A stretch of DNA of 64,000 nt from Aedes albopictus (Eukaryota > Arthropoda > Insecta > Diptera > Culicidae): positions 311,561,164 to 311,625,163 of the forward strand of contig NC_085137.1 in the NCBI RefSeq assembly GCF_035046485.1. Direction: 5' to 3'. Shown piece by piece: positions 40,816-52,262 of the stretch. The translations under genes and the position numbers were made by a program. Position 1 is the first letter of the stretch; the number at the start of each line of letters is the position of its first letter. Below the pieces are notes generated by a model, which saw only the letters and a list, made by a program, of their open reading frames with translations, made no database searches and had not been told where the DNA came from.

Positions 40816-42009
40816 TTGCGACATAGTGATGAAGATCCGAACCCGAACATTTTGAACGTTCACTTCCTGCAGCTTCACCAAAAGACGGTGGAGCATTGTT
40901 ACCGCGAGTACAATGACTTTCAGAACAAGATTTATGCACTACCCCTCTCTGATGAACGCCGTGCTGAACAAACTGCAAAATACGTGGATTTCGAAACGCT
41001 CCACAACGACGTGGTCATCCGACTCAGTATGCTGCTAGAGCAGGCTACGAAGGCAGCGGTCGCTAACGCGGCTCCTGCTTCCAAATTGGTCGCCGGTCCC
41101 AGTGCGGCGCTCCAGAACCCTTCGCAGCAGTTGATGTACCCAGCCCAGCCCTACCTACCCCCGTTACAAGTCCCGCTGCCGACCTTCGACGGGTCATATG
41201 AGAAATGGTTCTCCTTCAAATCGATGTTCACAACCGTCATGAATCGGTACAGACAGGAAGAGCCGGCGTTGAAATTATACCACCTTCGAAACTGCCTCGT
41301 CGGTCCAGCTGCCGGTGTCATCGACCAGGATCTAGTCAACAACAACGACTATGATGCCGCATGGTTGGTGTTGGAACAGAGATATGAGGATAAGCGAATC
41401 ATTATCGACAAGCATATTGAGAACCTGTTTAACTTGCCAAAAGTTGGACAGGACAACGCGGTGAATATGAGGAAGATGATCGACGTTTGCATGAAGAATG
41501 TGGACGCCCTGAGGAATCAGCAGCTGCCAGTGGCTGGGCTTGGGGAACAGATGCTGGTGAACCTCATTGCTGCGAAGATGGACAAAAAGCTGCGTGTTGC
41601 CTGGGAAGCCCGTCAGAAGAAGGGAGTTCTGCCGACGTATGCTGCGACGCTGGATTTTCTACAAGAACAATGTCGAATCTACGAGAAGATCGACACGAAG
41701 TCGCCGATGGAGAGTGTAAAACCGAAAGTGGCAAAAGGCCACACACTAGTGTCAACCAGTGAAATGAAAAACGAACATAAGTGTCCAGTGTGTAAAGCAG
41801 CTCACGAACTTTGGAAATGTGAGTGTTTCAAGAACAAAAGTGTGAGTGAAAAATATGATGTTCTGAAGCGATGCGGTGCCTGCTTCAACTGCTTGACCAG
41901 GGGACATCGAACCAACGCGTGTTCGTCGACACGTTCTTGTCGTGAGTGTAGCAAGAAACATCACACCTTGCTACACACCGAGGACGCTTCCAGGGCTGCA
42001 ATTGCATAG
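40816..42009 (+). pseudogene. BEL/Pao gag, N-terminus in gap, premature stop
   Basis: The structural protein. The open frame comes straight out of the gap, so the first ATG in the visible sequence is not necessarily the real start. It contains the conserved BEL gag segment LPTFDGSYEKWFSFKSMF and YEDKRIIIDKHIENLFNLP, then a Cys/His-rich end: CPVCKAAHELWKC, CGACFNCLTRGHRTNAC and CRECSKKHHTLLH. A TAG at 42007-42009 ends it, yet the next ORF continues in the same frame from there, so in BEL elements (one long gag-pol ORF) this is most simply a nonsense mutation. Confidence 0.9.
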
Positions 42010-42690
42010 CCAACAGAATCCCCTGCGACACCGGAAGTGAAGCCAACCGGCACTCCGAACGCCGGTAATCCATCGGGAACGACGACTCTGTGTGCAAGTG
42101 TCGAAGGGACGACGAAACAAACGCTGCTGTCGACTGCAGTGGTGTTGGCCTATGGGTTGTGCAGCACTCCCTACCCATGCCGAGTGCTCCTGGATTCCGC
42201 ATCGCAAATGAGTTTTGTAACGGAAAGATTTGCGAATCTGCTGTCACTGAAACTGGACCCAGCTGATTATACAGTCAGTAGTCTGAACGGCAACCACACA
42301 CGAATTCGTCGCATGCTGCGGACCACAGTAAAATCCTGCCACGGAGATTTTGCTGTCGACCTTGACTTGCTGGTGACTCCTCGTATCACTGGCGACTTGC
42401 CCGTGAAATCCTTCGATATTTCCGACTGGTCTATCCCAAGCAAGGAAGATTTAGCCGATCCAACATTCAACGACCGAGGACGCGTCGATATGTTAATTGG
42501 CGCTGAACACTTCTGGGATCTTCTGCAAAATGATCGGATCGAACTCGGCCCGAATTTGCCGACTCTGACCAGCACCAAGCTTGGTTGGATCGCCGGAGGA
42601 GTAATTGCGAGCGACGCGCCAGTCGCGCCAGTCAGCATCCCTTCAACGAACGGAGGCACGAGCTGGGCGATTCACGCGAAATGGCGTTGA
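42010..42690 (+). pseudogene. BEL/Pao protease region
   Basis: Retropepsin region, in frame with gag after the stop. It shows CRVLLDSASQMSFVTERFA, with D-S-A in place of the more common D-S/T-G, as is usual in this family, and MLIGAEHFWDLL as the later conserved stretch. The frame ends at 42690 after a shift near 42660. Confidence 0.85.
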
Positions 42691-43136
42691 GGCGCTTTCT
42701 GAACCTTGAACGAAAATTGGACAGGCAACCGGAATTAAAGAAGCAGTACTCGCAGTTCATTCGAGAATACCAGCAGCTGGGCCACATGCGCGAGGTGCAG
42801 GTGGATCACAAGGAGGATCCCGGCTCGGTATATTATCTACCCCATCACTGCATACTGCGGCCAACGAGCGTGACGACCAAACTGAGGGTCGTATTTGATG
42901 GTTCTGCCAAATCATCTTCCGGAGTTTCCATCAACGACGTTCTGATGACCGGGCCAACCATTCAGAATGACCTCTTCGCAATTCTTCTACGATTCAGGGG
43001 ATTTCAGTATGTCTTCACGCTGGATATTCCCAAGATGTTCCGCCAGGTCGACGTACACCCGCAAGACACGAAATATCAACGTATTTTCTGGCGGTATAAT
43101 CGAGAGGAACCTGTGACCGTTCAGGAGCTAACAACG
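42662..43136 (+). pseudogene. BEL/Pao reverse transcriptase, N-terminal part
   Basis: The +1-shifted frame reads FLNLERKLDRQPELKKQY, the YYLPHHCILRP segment, TTKLRVVFDGSAKSSSG, SINDVLMTGPTIQNDLF and TLDIPKMFRQV (first catalytic Asp in LDIPKMF). It stops being BEL at QELTT, where the foldback element begins. The rest of the domain resumes after 44766. Confidence 0.9.
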
Positions 43137-44765
43137 CACAATGGTCCGAATCCACGTTTTAGCAGGAAAAAAATCCGTATCTCTGTTTTCGTTAATTTTA
43201 GGCATTTGGTGTCTTCAGAGAAGTTGTTTGAATTTGTTTGCTGCATCTTTTCCAAAAATTTTTGATTAGGGTGGTCCGCGTCTTAACTCAAATCTGGAAT
43301 AGAACTTTTAAATTTCAAGTCATACGCGATCGAGTTCTTCAGCAAAGTTATAGGCAATGCTATTTTGAGCAACTTTGCCAAATACGCCGTTTATCTAGCT
43401 CTTAATTTGAACATAGTAGGTCAATTTTAAGTTTTGACTTAGGGTGAGCCCCCCAAAAACGGTTTTTTCGCAATAACTTTTTTATTTGATTTTTTTCGAA
43501 GATGTGAGCTTCGGAGCATTTGAAGAGCAAGTAATGACGCATATTTATTCTGAACATTGCACATTGCTACGTCTTGCCATTCAAATGTTATGGGCAATTT
43601 TGCCTTAAAATCAACGATGTCTTCAAATGCTTATATCTCTAGGAGCTGATTAAATAAAAAAAGTTCTTTAAGCGGCATTTGGAAGGTCACATATAAAGCC
43701 AAACTTGGAGCAAATATTACAAGAACGTTATTTTTTAAATTGGAATAAATCGACTCCAAAAATCTCCTTAAAAATTGAAAAAACTACTTATAACTCATAC
43801 AATTTCAAAGATAGAGTCAAACTGTCTTCGGAAAAAATGTAGGTTTTTACCTTGCCTACAAGTTTTCCATACACGATTTTTTTGCAAAACGCGAAACAAA
43901 AGCTTGAAATTGATAATTTGATTCTTAGGGGTACATGCTATGTTTTTCTAGGAAATCAGAACGATTATATTCTTTAAAAACAAATTATCAATTTCAAGCT
44001 TTTGTTTCACGTTTTTCAAAAAAGTCATGTATGGGAAACTTTTAGGTATGGTGAAAACCCACATTTTTTCCGAAGACAGTTTGACTCTATCTTTGAAATT
44101 GTATGAGTTATAAATAGTTTTTCGATTTTTTAAGGGGATTTTTGGAGTCCATTTATTCTAATTTAAAAAATAACGTTCTTGTAATATTTGCTCCACATTT
44201 GGCTTTATATGTGACCTTCCAAATGCCGCTTAAAGAACTTTTTTTATTTTACCAGCTCCATGAGATATAAGCATTTGAAAACATCGTTGTTTTTAAGTCA
44301 AAATTGCCCATAACATTTGAATGACAAGACCTAGCAACATACAATGTTCAGAACAAATATGCGTCATTACTTGCTCTTAAAATGCTCCGAAGCTCACATC
44401 TTCGAAAAAAATCAAATAAAAAAGTTATTGCAAAAAAAACCGTTTTTGGGGGGCTCACCCTAAGTCAAAACTTGAAATTGACCTACTATGTTCAAATTAG
44501 GAGCTAGATAAACGGCGTATTCAGCAAAGTTGCTCGAAATAGCATTGCCTACAACTTTTCTGAAGAACTCGATCGCGTATGACTTAAAGTTAAAAAATTC
44601 TTTTCCAGATTTGAGTTAGGACGAGGACCACCCTAATCAAAAATTTCTGGAAAAGATGCAGCAAACAAATGCAAACAACTTCTCTGAAGACACCAAACGC
44701 CTAAAATTAACGAAAACAGAGATACGGATTTTTTTCCTGCTAAAACGTGGATTCGGACCATTGTG
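43137..44765. mobile_element. Transib-like foldback element in the BEL RT
   Basis: Starts CACAATGGTCCGAATCCACG and ends in its exact complement. CAACG flanks it at 43132-43136 and 44766-44770; removal of one copy leaves the BEL frame continuous. Transib elements are known for CACWATG termini and 5-bp GC-rich duplications, so this is inferred to be a non-autonomous Transib. Almost the whole 1,629 bp is one inverted repeat: arms of about 785 bp (to about 43920 and from about 43981), strongly but not perfectly matched, around a 60-bp spacer. No transposase is encoded. Confidence 0.88.
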
Positions 44766-44770
44766 CAACG

Positions 44771-46024
44771 GTTACGTACGGGCTCGCACCATCCCCGTTT
44801 CAGGCGACCATGGCGCTCAAGCAGACTGCTGTGGATCATCAGGACGAATTTCCTGGAGCTGTGAAGGTCATCGAGAAGGGTACGTACATGGACGACATCC
44901 TTACTGGTGCTGATTCTATAGCAGCAGCTTGCCAATTGCAACAAGAAGTGACAGGTCTGTTGGCAAAGGGCTGCTTCGATGCTCACAAATGGTGTGCAAA
45001 TCATCCTGACATTCTTCAAGATGTTCCTGATGCTCTGCGGGGCAACTCTTTCGAAGTGACGGACGATAACTCGAAAACGACAGTGAAGACGTTGGGCGTG
45101 ACGTGGAATCCAGCCGAGGATTGGTTTTCCGTGTCAGTTTCCGAAGCCATCATCGATGAATTGACGAGGAGAAAACTGTTGAGTCAGCTGGCAAAAATAT
45201 TCGATCCTCTGGGCTTTTTTGGTCCGGTGCTCACAACTGCGAAATTGATGCTACGAGAGGTCGGTGAACTGCAAATCGACTGGGATGATGCGGTACCCGG
45301 CGAAATCAAATCTAAATGGCGAAGCTTGCGAAACGAAATGGTTCTTCTGAACGATATGCATATGCCAAGGTGGATCTCCTGGGAGGGGCCGCTTCAACTG
45401 GAACTGCACGGCTTCTCGGATGCCTCCGACTTGGCCTACGGGGCATGCTTGTATACGCGAGGAGTTTTTCCTGGCGGTTCCGTGCGAATGAACCTGATTT
45501 GCAGCAAGTCTTGTATCCTGCCAAAAAAGAAAGCAAAGGAAAAAGCTATTACGACTCCTCGTGCTGAGCTCTTGGCGGCATTACTGCTCGCCAAACTGAT
45601 TGTGAAGTTTTTGGACGCCACTGAGTTGGAATTTTCATCGATCAACCTCTGGAGCGACTCCAGAATCGTTTTGGCATGGATCGGGAAGTCACCGCACATG
45701 CTGAACACCTACGTCTCGAATCGGGTAAGTGAGATTCAAAGCTTAGTTCCAAATTTCCATTGGCGCTACATACCTACGGACGAAAATCCTGCTGACCTGA
45801 TATCCCGGGGAGAGCAACCGAAGAAGCTTTTGGCATCCAAGATGTGGTGGCACGGCCCGCCTATGCTGAATGCTCTTACCGACGCGGAGGATGGACCAGA
45901 AATACCTGATGGAGAGCTCCCTGAAATGCGGGCCGGAGTTGCACTGGCTTTGACGACTCCCGTTGGACGAATGACAATTTTTGACAGAGTGAGCAGCTTT
46001 ACGTGCGGTGCATGGCCTACTTGA
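44771..46024 (+). pseudogene. BEL/Pao RT C-terminal part and RNase H
   Basis: Resumes the RT as VTYGLAPSPFQATMALKQTA, with catalytic motif TYMDDILTG, the CFDAHKWCANHP segment, LGVTWNP and KIFDPLGFFGPV. RNase H follows (LHGFSDASDLAYGACLY, TTPRAELLAALLLAKL, LWSDSRIVLAWI, NPADLISRG). The frame fails near 46010, where a small indel separates it from the integrase. Confidence 0.9.
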
Positions 46025-47463
46025 CGCGCTTTACAAGGTACATCATGTCCAACAAGACGAAGGTGGTGAAGGGCCCGCTCGCGGCTGAAGAAATCATGAA
46101 GGCGATCCTGTTGATAGTGCGAATGGTCCAACATGAAGCGTTCCAGTCAGAAATACGTGCACTACGGGACGGTGCTGACACAAAGCATCGGCTGAATGGA
46201 TTGAAAGCGTTCTTGGACAACGAAGATGGTATCCTGCGAGTAGGAGGTCGGATCAAGCGAGCCTTCATTCCCTACGACAGTCGTCATCAAATGATGCTTC
46301 CAGCGAAGCATCCGATCACCGAAGCACTCGTCCGACATTTGCATCAGGAGAATCTGCACATCGGGCAGAAGGGTCTGCTCGGCATTGTACGACAACGCTA
46401 CTGGCCGTTGAATGTGAAGGCCACGATTCGTAAGGTAATTCGGAATTGTATGGTCTGTTTCAAGGCGAACCCACTGAAAACGACGCAAATGATGGGTGAC
46501 CTACCGTCCTACCGGATTCGACCAGCTCCCGTGTTCTCAAACACCGGAGTTGACTACGCTGGACCGTTTTGGATTAAATCGTCTTCTACGGCACGTAAAC
46601 CTTTCATCACTAAGGGGTACGTGTGCTTATTTGTATGTATGCAGACCCGTGCTATTCATCTTGAATTGGTCTGTGATCTAACGACGGATGCGTTTCTCGC
46701 AGCATTGAGACGCTTCACAAGCCGACGAGGATGTCCGAAGACGATGCGTTCCGATAATGCGACCAACTTTGTTGGAGCCAAGACGGAGTTACACGAGTTA
46801 TGGCAACTGTTCCAGAACCAGTATGCTACCAAGAATATCATTAGCTTCTGCACCGAAAAGGGAATAGACTGGTCGTTCATCCCGCCAAGAAGCCCCCACT
46901 TTGGCGGAATATGGGAGGCCGGAGTCAAGCAGGTCAAACACCACTTGATCCGAATCGTTGGGGACCGGAAGCTGTCGTACGAAGAGTTGTACACCACCCT
47001 AACGCAAATTGAAGCGGTGCTGAATTCGCGACCGCTGGCGCCTTGCTCAGACGATCCAAGTGATTATACTGCAATAACACCAGCACACTTTTTGATCGGG
47101 CGTGAGATGCAAGCGGTTGCGGAACCATCCTACCTCGACCTGAAACCGAATACTCTGTCGAGGTGGCAACTTGTGCAAAGCATGGTTCAACACTTTTGGA
47201 AGAGATGGACCGCGGAGTATCTGCCGGAGCTCCAGAATCGGCAAAAGTGGTTGAAGGCGAGAAAGATCGAGATCAACGCTCTAGTGCTACTGATGGACAA
47301 AAACCTCCCACCTTTACAGTGGGCACTAGGAAGGATAACTGCGACACATCCAGGTGATGACGGCGTGACTCGCGTCGTTACAGTGAGAGTTTCAAGCGGA
47401 GCGGAGTTTAAGAGGGCAGTCACTGAAGTTTGTTTTTTGCCGTTAGACGAAGATAAAGATTGA
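46003..47463 (+). pseudogene. BEL/Pao integrase
   Basis: 486 codons in a new frame. It has an HHCC finger (HLHQENLHIGQKGLL, CMVCFKANP), the core beginning VDYAGPFWIK (first Asp), second Asp in MRSDNATNFVGA, Glu in FGGIWEAGVKQ, and the conserved C-terminal LTQIEAVLNSRPL and TPAHFLIGR. The core residues are all present, but the ORF is cut off from the rest of pol by the frame break. Stop at 47461-47463. Confidence 0.9.
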
Positions 47464-47488
47464 AATGTGTATTTCAACCCGGGGAGTA

Positions 47489-47696
47489 TGTTCGATTACT
47501 TATAAAATGAACAACCCTAACAATATGAGCATCTCTAGCACCTTCTGTGCCGAAACACGAATGCTACACAAACACCATGTATCTCTCCAAAAACATGAAT
47601 AAAACAAGTTCTGTACAATTATTCAAGTGAATCGGTCGCGTTTGATTTTACTCTCGAAACCGAATGGCCGAGACGCCTAAAAACTAGAGAATTACA
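47489..47696 (+). repeat. BEL/Pao 3' LTR (208 bp)
   Basis: Begins TGTTCGATTACTT after the purine-rich GGGGAGTA and ends GAGAATTACA. It includes GAATAAAAC, a likely poly(A) signal, near 47598. The matching 5' LTR is not available because of the gap, so the boundaries rest on TG...CA and the preceding PPT. Confidence 0.7.
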
Positions 47697-48081
47697 GTCC
47701 ACTTTAGATCGGAAGGAACAACATCCTTATGCACTATTTATTGAACATAATATCAAGATTCCATGACAAAAGCATAAATATAAAAATGCTTGACGGATCT
47801 TCGACTGAGCATGAGTAGATTACCTGAACAGATGCTGTGAATGCACCACGTCCAAGACCATAACGCACCACATATTGTCATACATTTTTAAAGATCGATA
47901 TTTAATAATAACAATAAAAACATATTCATATTGCAATTACTTCGGCTGGAAACAATATCTTCAATAAGGACCAACACTTTTTGGTCACATTCGATACAAG
48001 TTTTCTCACCGTGCGATAAAAATACTGACAGCGAAATCAGAATGGAAAACACGTGTTTTGGGCTGAACAGCTGTTTAAGTA

Positions 48082-48714
48082 TGGACTTATTCTTTATTAC
48101 ACCAACAAAGCTAGCCATGAAAATGTTTGACAATTCACAGGTCATTTTGACAGACCACACACATGCACGAAATAGACGGATACCATATTCTACTTTATCG
48201 ATCTTGTTGCCGTCCTTTTCGTGCTCATGTTACATCTGTCAAAATGACCTGAGATTTGTCAGTCATTTTGAGGTTAGGTTCGTTGGTGTAATAAAGAATC
48301 CACCGATGAACCGAATTCATCGCGGCCCGAGAATTTTGACACTAGAGCGGGGTCTTTCCAATTAGAATTGAACGATTCTGATTGGGAATGGACTTATCCA
48401 CCGATGAACCGAATTCATCGCGGTCCGAGAATTTTGACACTAGAGCGGGGCCGTTCCAATCAGAATTGGACGATTCTGATTGGAACAGACCCCGCTCTAG
48501 TGTCAAAATTCTCGGACCGCGATGAATTTAGTTCATCGGTAGATAAGTCCATGGCCCCGCTCTAGTGTCAAAATTCTCGGACCGCGATGAATTCGGTTCA
48601 TCGGTGGATAAGTCCATGGACTTATCCACCGATGAACCGAATTCATCGCGGTCCGAGAATTTTGACACTAGAGCGGGGTCGTTCCGGAATTCGGTTCATC
48701 GGTGGATAAGTCCA
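48082..48714. mobile_element. TA-flanked foldback made of alternating modules
   Basis: Ends TGGACTTAT and ATAAGTCCA, with TA at 48080-48081 and 48715-48716. The 16.8-kb copy shows the uninterrupted site. The right half consists of a ~70-85-bp module (CCACCGATGAACCGAATTCA, CGGTCCGAGAATTTTGACAC, TAGAGCGGGG) repeated in order plus, plus, minus, minus, plus, partial minus: about 48300-48385, 48398-48475, 48485-48550, 48551-48617, 48618-48685 and 48686-48714. Confidence 0.85.
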
Positions 48715-48847
48715 TAAGGCGTTGTTCAGTTGATTAGCACGTGCTGTGCTAATTCACCACTGCTGAACACAAGTTCAGGAGTGATCATTATTGAGTCATG
48801 GGAAGATTATGTTTTACTTTGGGTGCTGCATCTCACCATCTCTAGAA

Positions 48848-48902
48848 TGGCGCAGATAGGAAGGCATGCGGCTGGCAATCGGCAGGTCTCGAGTTCTAAT
48901 CC
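48848..48902 (+). repeat. tRNA-like A and B boxes
   Basis: TGGCGCAGATAGG (48848-48860) and GAGTTCTAATCC (48891-48902), the same block as 16649-16703 on the minus strand. It is a tRNA-derived SINE-type sequence, not a functional tRNA. Confidence 0.6.
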
Positions 48903-49232
48903 GGATTTAGGTAATTTTATATGTAATTCTTATTTCATAATAGGTGTTCTCAACATGAGTGCAAATAATTACTCTCGTGAGTGGTTCAACATTTTTTGCA
49001 TTTTATTTATTTTCAGTCATTTTTGCCAAAGTTGAATAACAACTTTCTTGTAAATTTGTTAAACGCTTTGAACAACAAAAATTAAGTTGGTGCACAACAT
49101 GATGCTTTATAACTTCTCCAAATTTGTGTGAACAAAACCCGAACATAGGTTGTACGTGAAAATAATTCAAATGTTATTCAACATTATGCTGAATTAATTC
49201 GTCATAATGGTGCCTGTTAAATGAGTGATTGT

Positions 49233-50120
49233 TAATTAGCCACCGGGAATTTCCAAAATTCTAAAATTTGTACATTCTCCAGAAGCATAAAGTACGTGAA
49301 TCTGTGGGAAATGCAACCAACAACTGTTGAACTATATAACATAGTGGGTGAACTGGCGTAAAAACCATTCTTGGAAATTAATATCTTGTCGTCGAGCCAT
49401 GACAACTAAAGTTGATCACAGTGATGTTACCTAACATCACAATTTGAACAATTTCAAAGATATTCTAAAGAATATTCTGGTGGAAAGACTGGTTGAGACA
49501 CAATCAAATATTTATAGATTCATGTATCACTTATGCATTTCAGGCTGAACATGTTCCAGAAAACATCAAGCGTCTTATAAAAGTTTTATAAAACATAACA
49601 AAAAATATAAATTCTTTCTAAAAAAATATCCTTGTACAATCTCTAGGAGAATACTTGATATAGCCTTTGTCATTTGAGCGAAAAGTCTTTGAGAAATTTG
49701 GACAGGATGCTGATAAAAATTTTAATGAATGAATGAATTGTCCCAACAATAAATTAAAATTAAAAATTATGAAAAACTGGATGAGTAATTCTGGTGAAAA
49801 CATTCTTACAATTTAAAAATAGTAAGTGAAAAACAATTGAAAGAATATTTTAAAGGGGTTTTTAGTATCTGATGGGATTCCTCCACGCCTGTTGTAGTTC
49901 ATAAAAGTATTTCTAATATTTTGTTTGAAAGATTTCTGTTGTTTTTCATGAAGCTCTTGGATGTACTCATTTGTTGAACTTGTGAATAGAAAAGTCCCTG
50001 GTATAACTCCTGGTTCAGCAAATTCTCGAGAATTTTGAGTATTCGTAGTTTCTAGTTAAACTATCAATTGAAATTCTCGCGGGAGTTCCAGTGAGTATTC
50101 AAAAGCATCTGGAGTAATAT
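49233..50120. other. Non-coding, no gene seen
   Basis: AT-rich. Only short frames without domains. Confidence 0.4.
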
Positions 50121-50766
50121 AATTGTATGATTTAATTGTAATTGTATTTATTGATCGAACGTAAACCAGTTTATAATTATCGGGTAAAGGAAAAACAACT
50201 AAGGAATTTTACATGGAGAGCATCAATGAATAGCAATTATTCTGCATTAATTATACACTAACTAATGAATTGCCAGTTACAATGATAATGATTAAAATAG
50301 TTTAGTATAGTGATCAAAGGGCTAATTTTAAAGATGCTGCTGTCGGTTTCGCTTTAGTTTCTTTTGGAAGTCTGTTCCAGATAGAAACACCGTGAATTAC
50401 AATACTCTTCCTGGTGGTAGTACTATTCAAGGGGACTACGAAATTCATAGTCCTTTCCATTTGGCTTCTGGGCAGGTGTTGTAGGATATAATGTGGTGCT
50501 GTTTTGAGCCAGACTTGTCTCATGAAACAACATATCCGGCGGTGGTAGTTATCAGGAAGGTCGTGGCCAAATACGGTGTTTCTGACGGGAATCGTAGATG
50601 TCTGGCGCGACATATTGTAGACAAACCTGAGACAGGCTTTGAAGCATTTATGGAGACGTTCCTTGAGTACTGCTGAGATTCCGGAGAAGTAGACAACATC
50701 GCAATATGTTAAATAATTCCCAAATAATGAATCTGCCTCTACATTTTGGGAAAAATATTTTCTCAA
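50121..50766 (-). mobile_element. 3' end of a CR1/L2-like LINE
   Basis: A 150-codon minus-strand frame (50314-50766) matches the region after the RT of CR1/L2-type LINEs: FGNYLTYCDVVYFSG, KACLRFVYNMSR, DNYHRRICCFMRQV and the closing VSIWNRLPKETK. The untranslated end at about 50121-50150 has repeated TTTAATTGTAATTGTATTTA words, the short repeat tail typical of such elements. Everything 5' is truncated. Clade by general resemblance only. Confidence 0.7.
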
Positions 50767-51480
50767 AAACTAATCTTTCATAAATTCCTGGAGAAATTCC
50801 TGACATATCTGAAAATGTAATCAGAAATTAAATCTCTGAGAACTTAATATTGCAATCGCTGATGAAATAACTGAATCCTAGACGATTATCAGACAAAATC
50901 TAAGATTTCTTTGATCTCTCAAATTTATCCTAGAATTTACTATTTCAGCCTAAGTAACCTGCCTGGCTTTCTGCAGTAGCCATTTGCGCTACCATAAAGT
51001 TCGCCACTGGTTTTCTATTAAAATATCTTGAATATGGCCATCAAAAGTACCACACTGAAGATTTCCCTAGAAATCGTTTCCAAAATTCTTTCACGAGTAC
51101 TTTTTCCAGATATTCCACCAGAAGTTCATCCAGATTTTTTTCTGGGCATTCTATTATTGCCTATTAGTTTTCCAAACGAACTTGCCAAGCATTTTTTAGA
51201 AGATTTTTGGAATATTACTAAGAAATCCACTAATAATAAGTTCGTAAATCCTATAATCATAGTATATTCTCTCTATTCAAGTTCATATGAATACTATGTA
51301 AAATCCAAGGATTTGAAAATATGCAATAATAATTCTCTTAAATTTTTCTTAGTAATTTACGTTTAATTTTCACTGTAAATCATTCTATTTTAGAATCGGG
51401 AAAAATTTCAAAAAGCTATCGGGAAAACCGGGAAAAACTGAGGAATTTTGTTTGCCGCTCTGAGTGGCCACCCTGGAATA
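50767..51480. other. Non-coding, no gene seen
   Basis: AT-rich. A 112-codon plus-strand frame at 51028-51366 has no recognisable features and I do not call it. Confidence 0.4.
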
Positions 51481-51985
51481 AAGTTCGCCGTAACACGAAG
51501 TTAACTATCTACAAAACGCTGATTAGACCGGTCGTCCTCTATGGGTTCGAAACATGGACCCTACGTGCAGAGGACCAACGTACCCTTGGAGTTTTCGAAC
51601 GGAAGGTGTTGCGTACCATCTACGGCGGAGCGCAGATGGAAGACGGGACTTGAAGAAGGCGAATGAACCACGAGCTGCATCAGCTGCTGAGAGAACCAAC
51701 CATCGTCCATACCGCGAAAATCGGGAGGCTACGGTGGGCGTGTCACGTCATCAGGATGTCGGATAGCAACCCGACTAAAATGGTTCTCGAGAGTCATCCG
51801 ACCGGTACAAGAAGACGTGGAGCGCAGCGATCTAGGTGGGTCGACCAAGTGGAGGACGATCTGCGGACCCTACGCAGAGTGCGGAACTGGAGACAAACTG
51901 CCATGGACCGAGTGGAATGGAGGCGGCTACTATGTACAGCAGAGGCCACCCCAACTTAGCCTGATTGGTAAGGTAAGTAAGGGAT
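51481..51985 (+). pseudogene. LINE 3' end, reverse transcriptase C-terminus
   Basis: Plus-strand frames read KTLIRPVVLYGFETWTL and FERKVLRTIYGGAQ, then a stop, then RMNHELHQLLREPT, IGRLRWACHVIRMS and GTRRRGAQRSRWVDQV. This is the same domain as in the LINEs at 5552 and 31104, but from a diverged relative. It ends in a short GGTAAGGTAAGTAAG tail. At least one in-frame stop at about 51651 makes it inactive. Confidence 0.85.
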
Positions 51986-52262
51986 AAGAAAAAAAAATTG
52001 AAAAATTTTGGACTGGGCCTTCACAGTTCAAAACCGAAGTTTGTATGGAGAACTTGGGGTATTCAATTGATGTGTGCATTAGAACGTGTCGTGTATATTT
52101 TTAGGCGTTTTCGGTATTTGGGTTAGTTTCGTTATTGTCTAACGCCTAAATATATGCACAGCGCGTTCTAATGCACATATCAATTGAACACCCCAAGTTC
52201 TCCATACAAACTTCGGTTTTGAACTGTGAAGGCCCGGTTCAATATTTTTCAAAAATTTTTTC
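51985..52262. repeat. Hairpin MITE, ~120-bp arms
   Basis: Arms 51985-52111 and 52142-52262 are near-perfect complements (GGGCCTTCACAGTTCAAAAC, GTTTGTATGGAGAACTTGGG, GTGCATTAGAACG) around a ~30-bp spacer. It lies directly against the tail of the preceding LINE fragment. No coding capacity. Class unknown. Confidence 0.85.

Larger units (their letters stand above)
40811..47696 (+). mobile_element. BEL/Pao LTR retrotransposon, 5' end in gap, degenerate
   Basis: Order gag, protease, RT, RNase H, integrase, 3' LTR, with sequence features typical of BEL/Pao. It carries an in-frame stop between gag and protease, frame breaks near 42660 and 46010, and a 1.6-kb foldback insertion in RT. The 3' LTR is short. 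It cannot be autonomous. Confidence 0.93.
47722..49232. repeat. Dispersed repeat, inverted copy of 16318-17195
   Basis: Reverse complement of the interior of the gypsy-leader insertion. It starts at AACATCCTTATGCAC and ends at GAGTGATTGTTA. The other copy has neither the nested foldback element found here (48082-48714) nor these outer flanks. The ends of the mobile unit are therefore approximately these. Confidence 0.8.

Noticed and set aside
40242..40978. Long open frames across 40311-40810
   Set aside because: They run through undetermined bases and are not evidence of coding.
43137..44765. Autonomous transposase in the Transib-like element
   Set aside because: The element is an inverted repeat around a 60-bp spacer and no frame shows transposase motifs.
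48300..48714. Repeats resembling a CRISPR array
   Set aside because: Modules alternate in orientation, differ in length and have no unique spacers; this is a foldback transposon in a eukaryotic genome.
51028..51366. 112-codon plus-strand frame
   Set aside because: AT-rich composition, no domain; likely chance.
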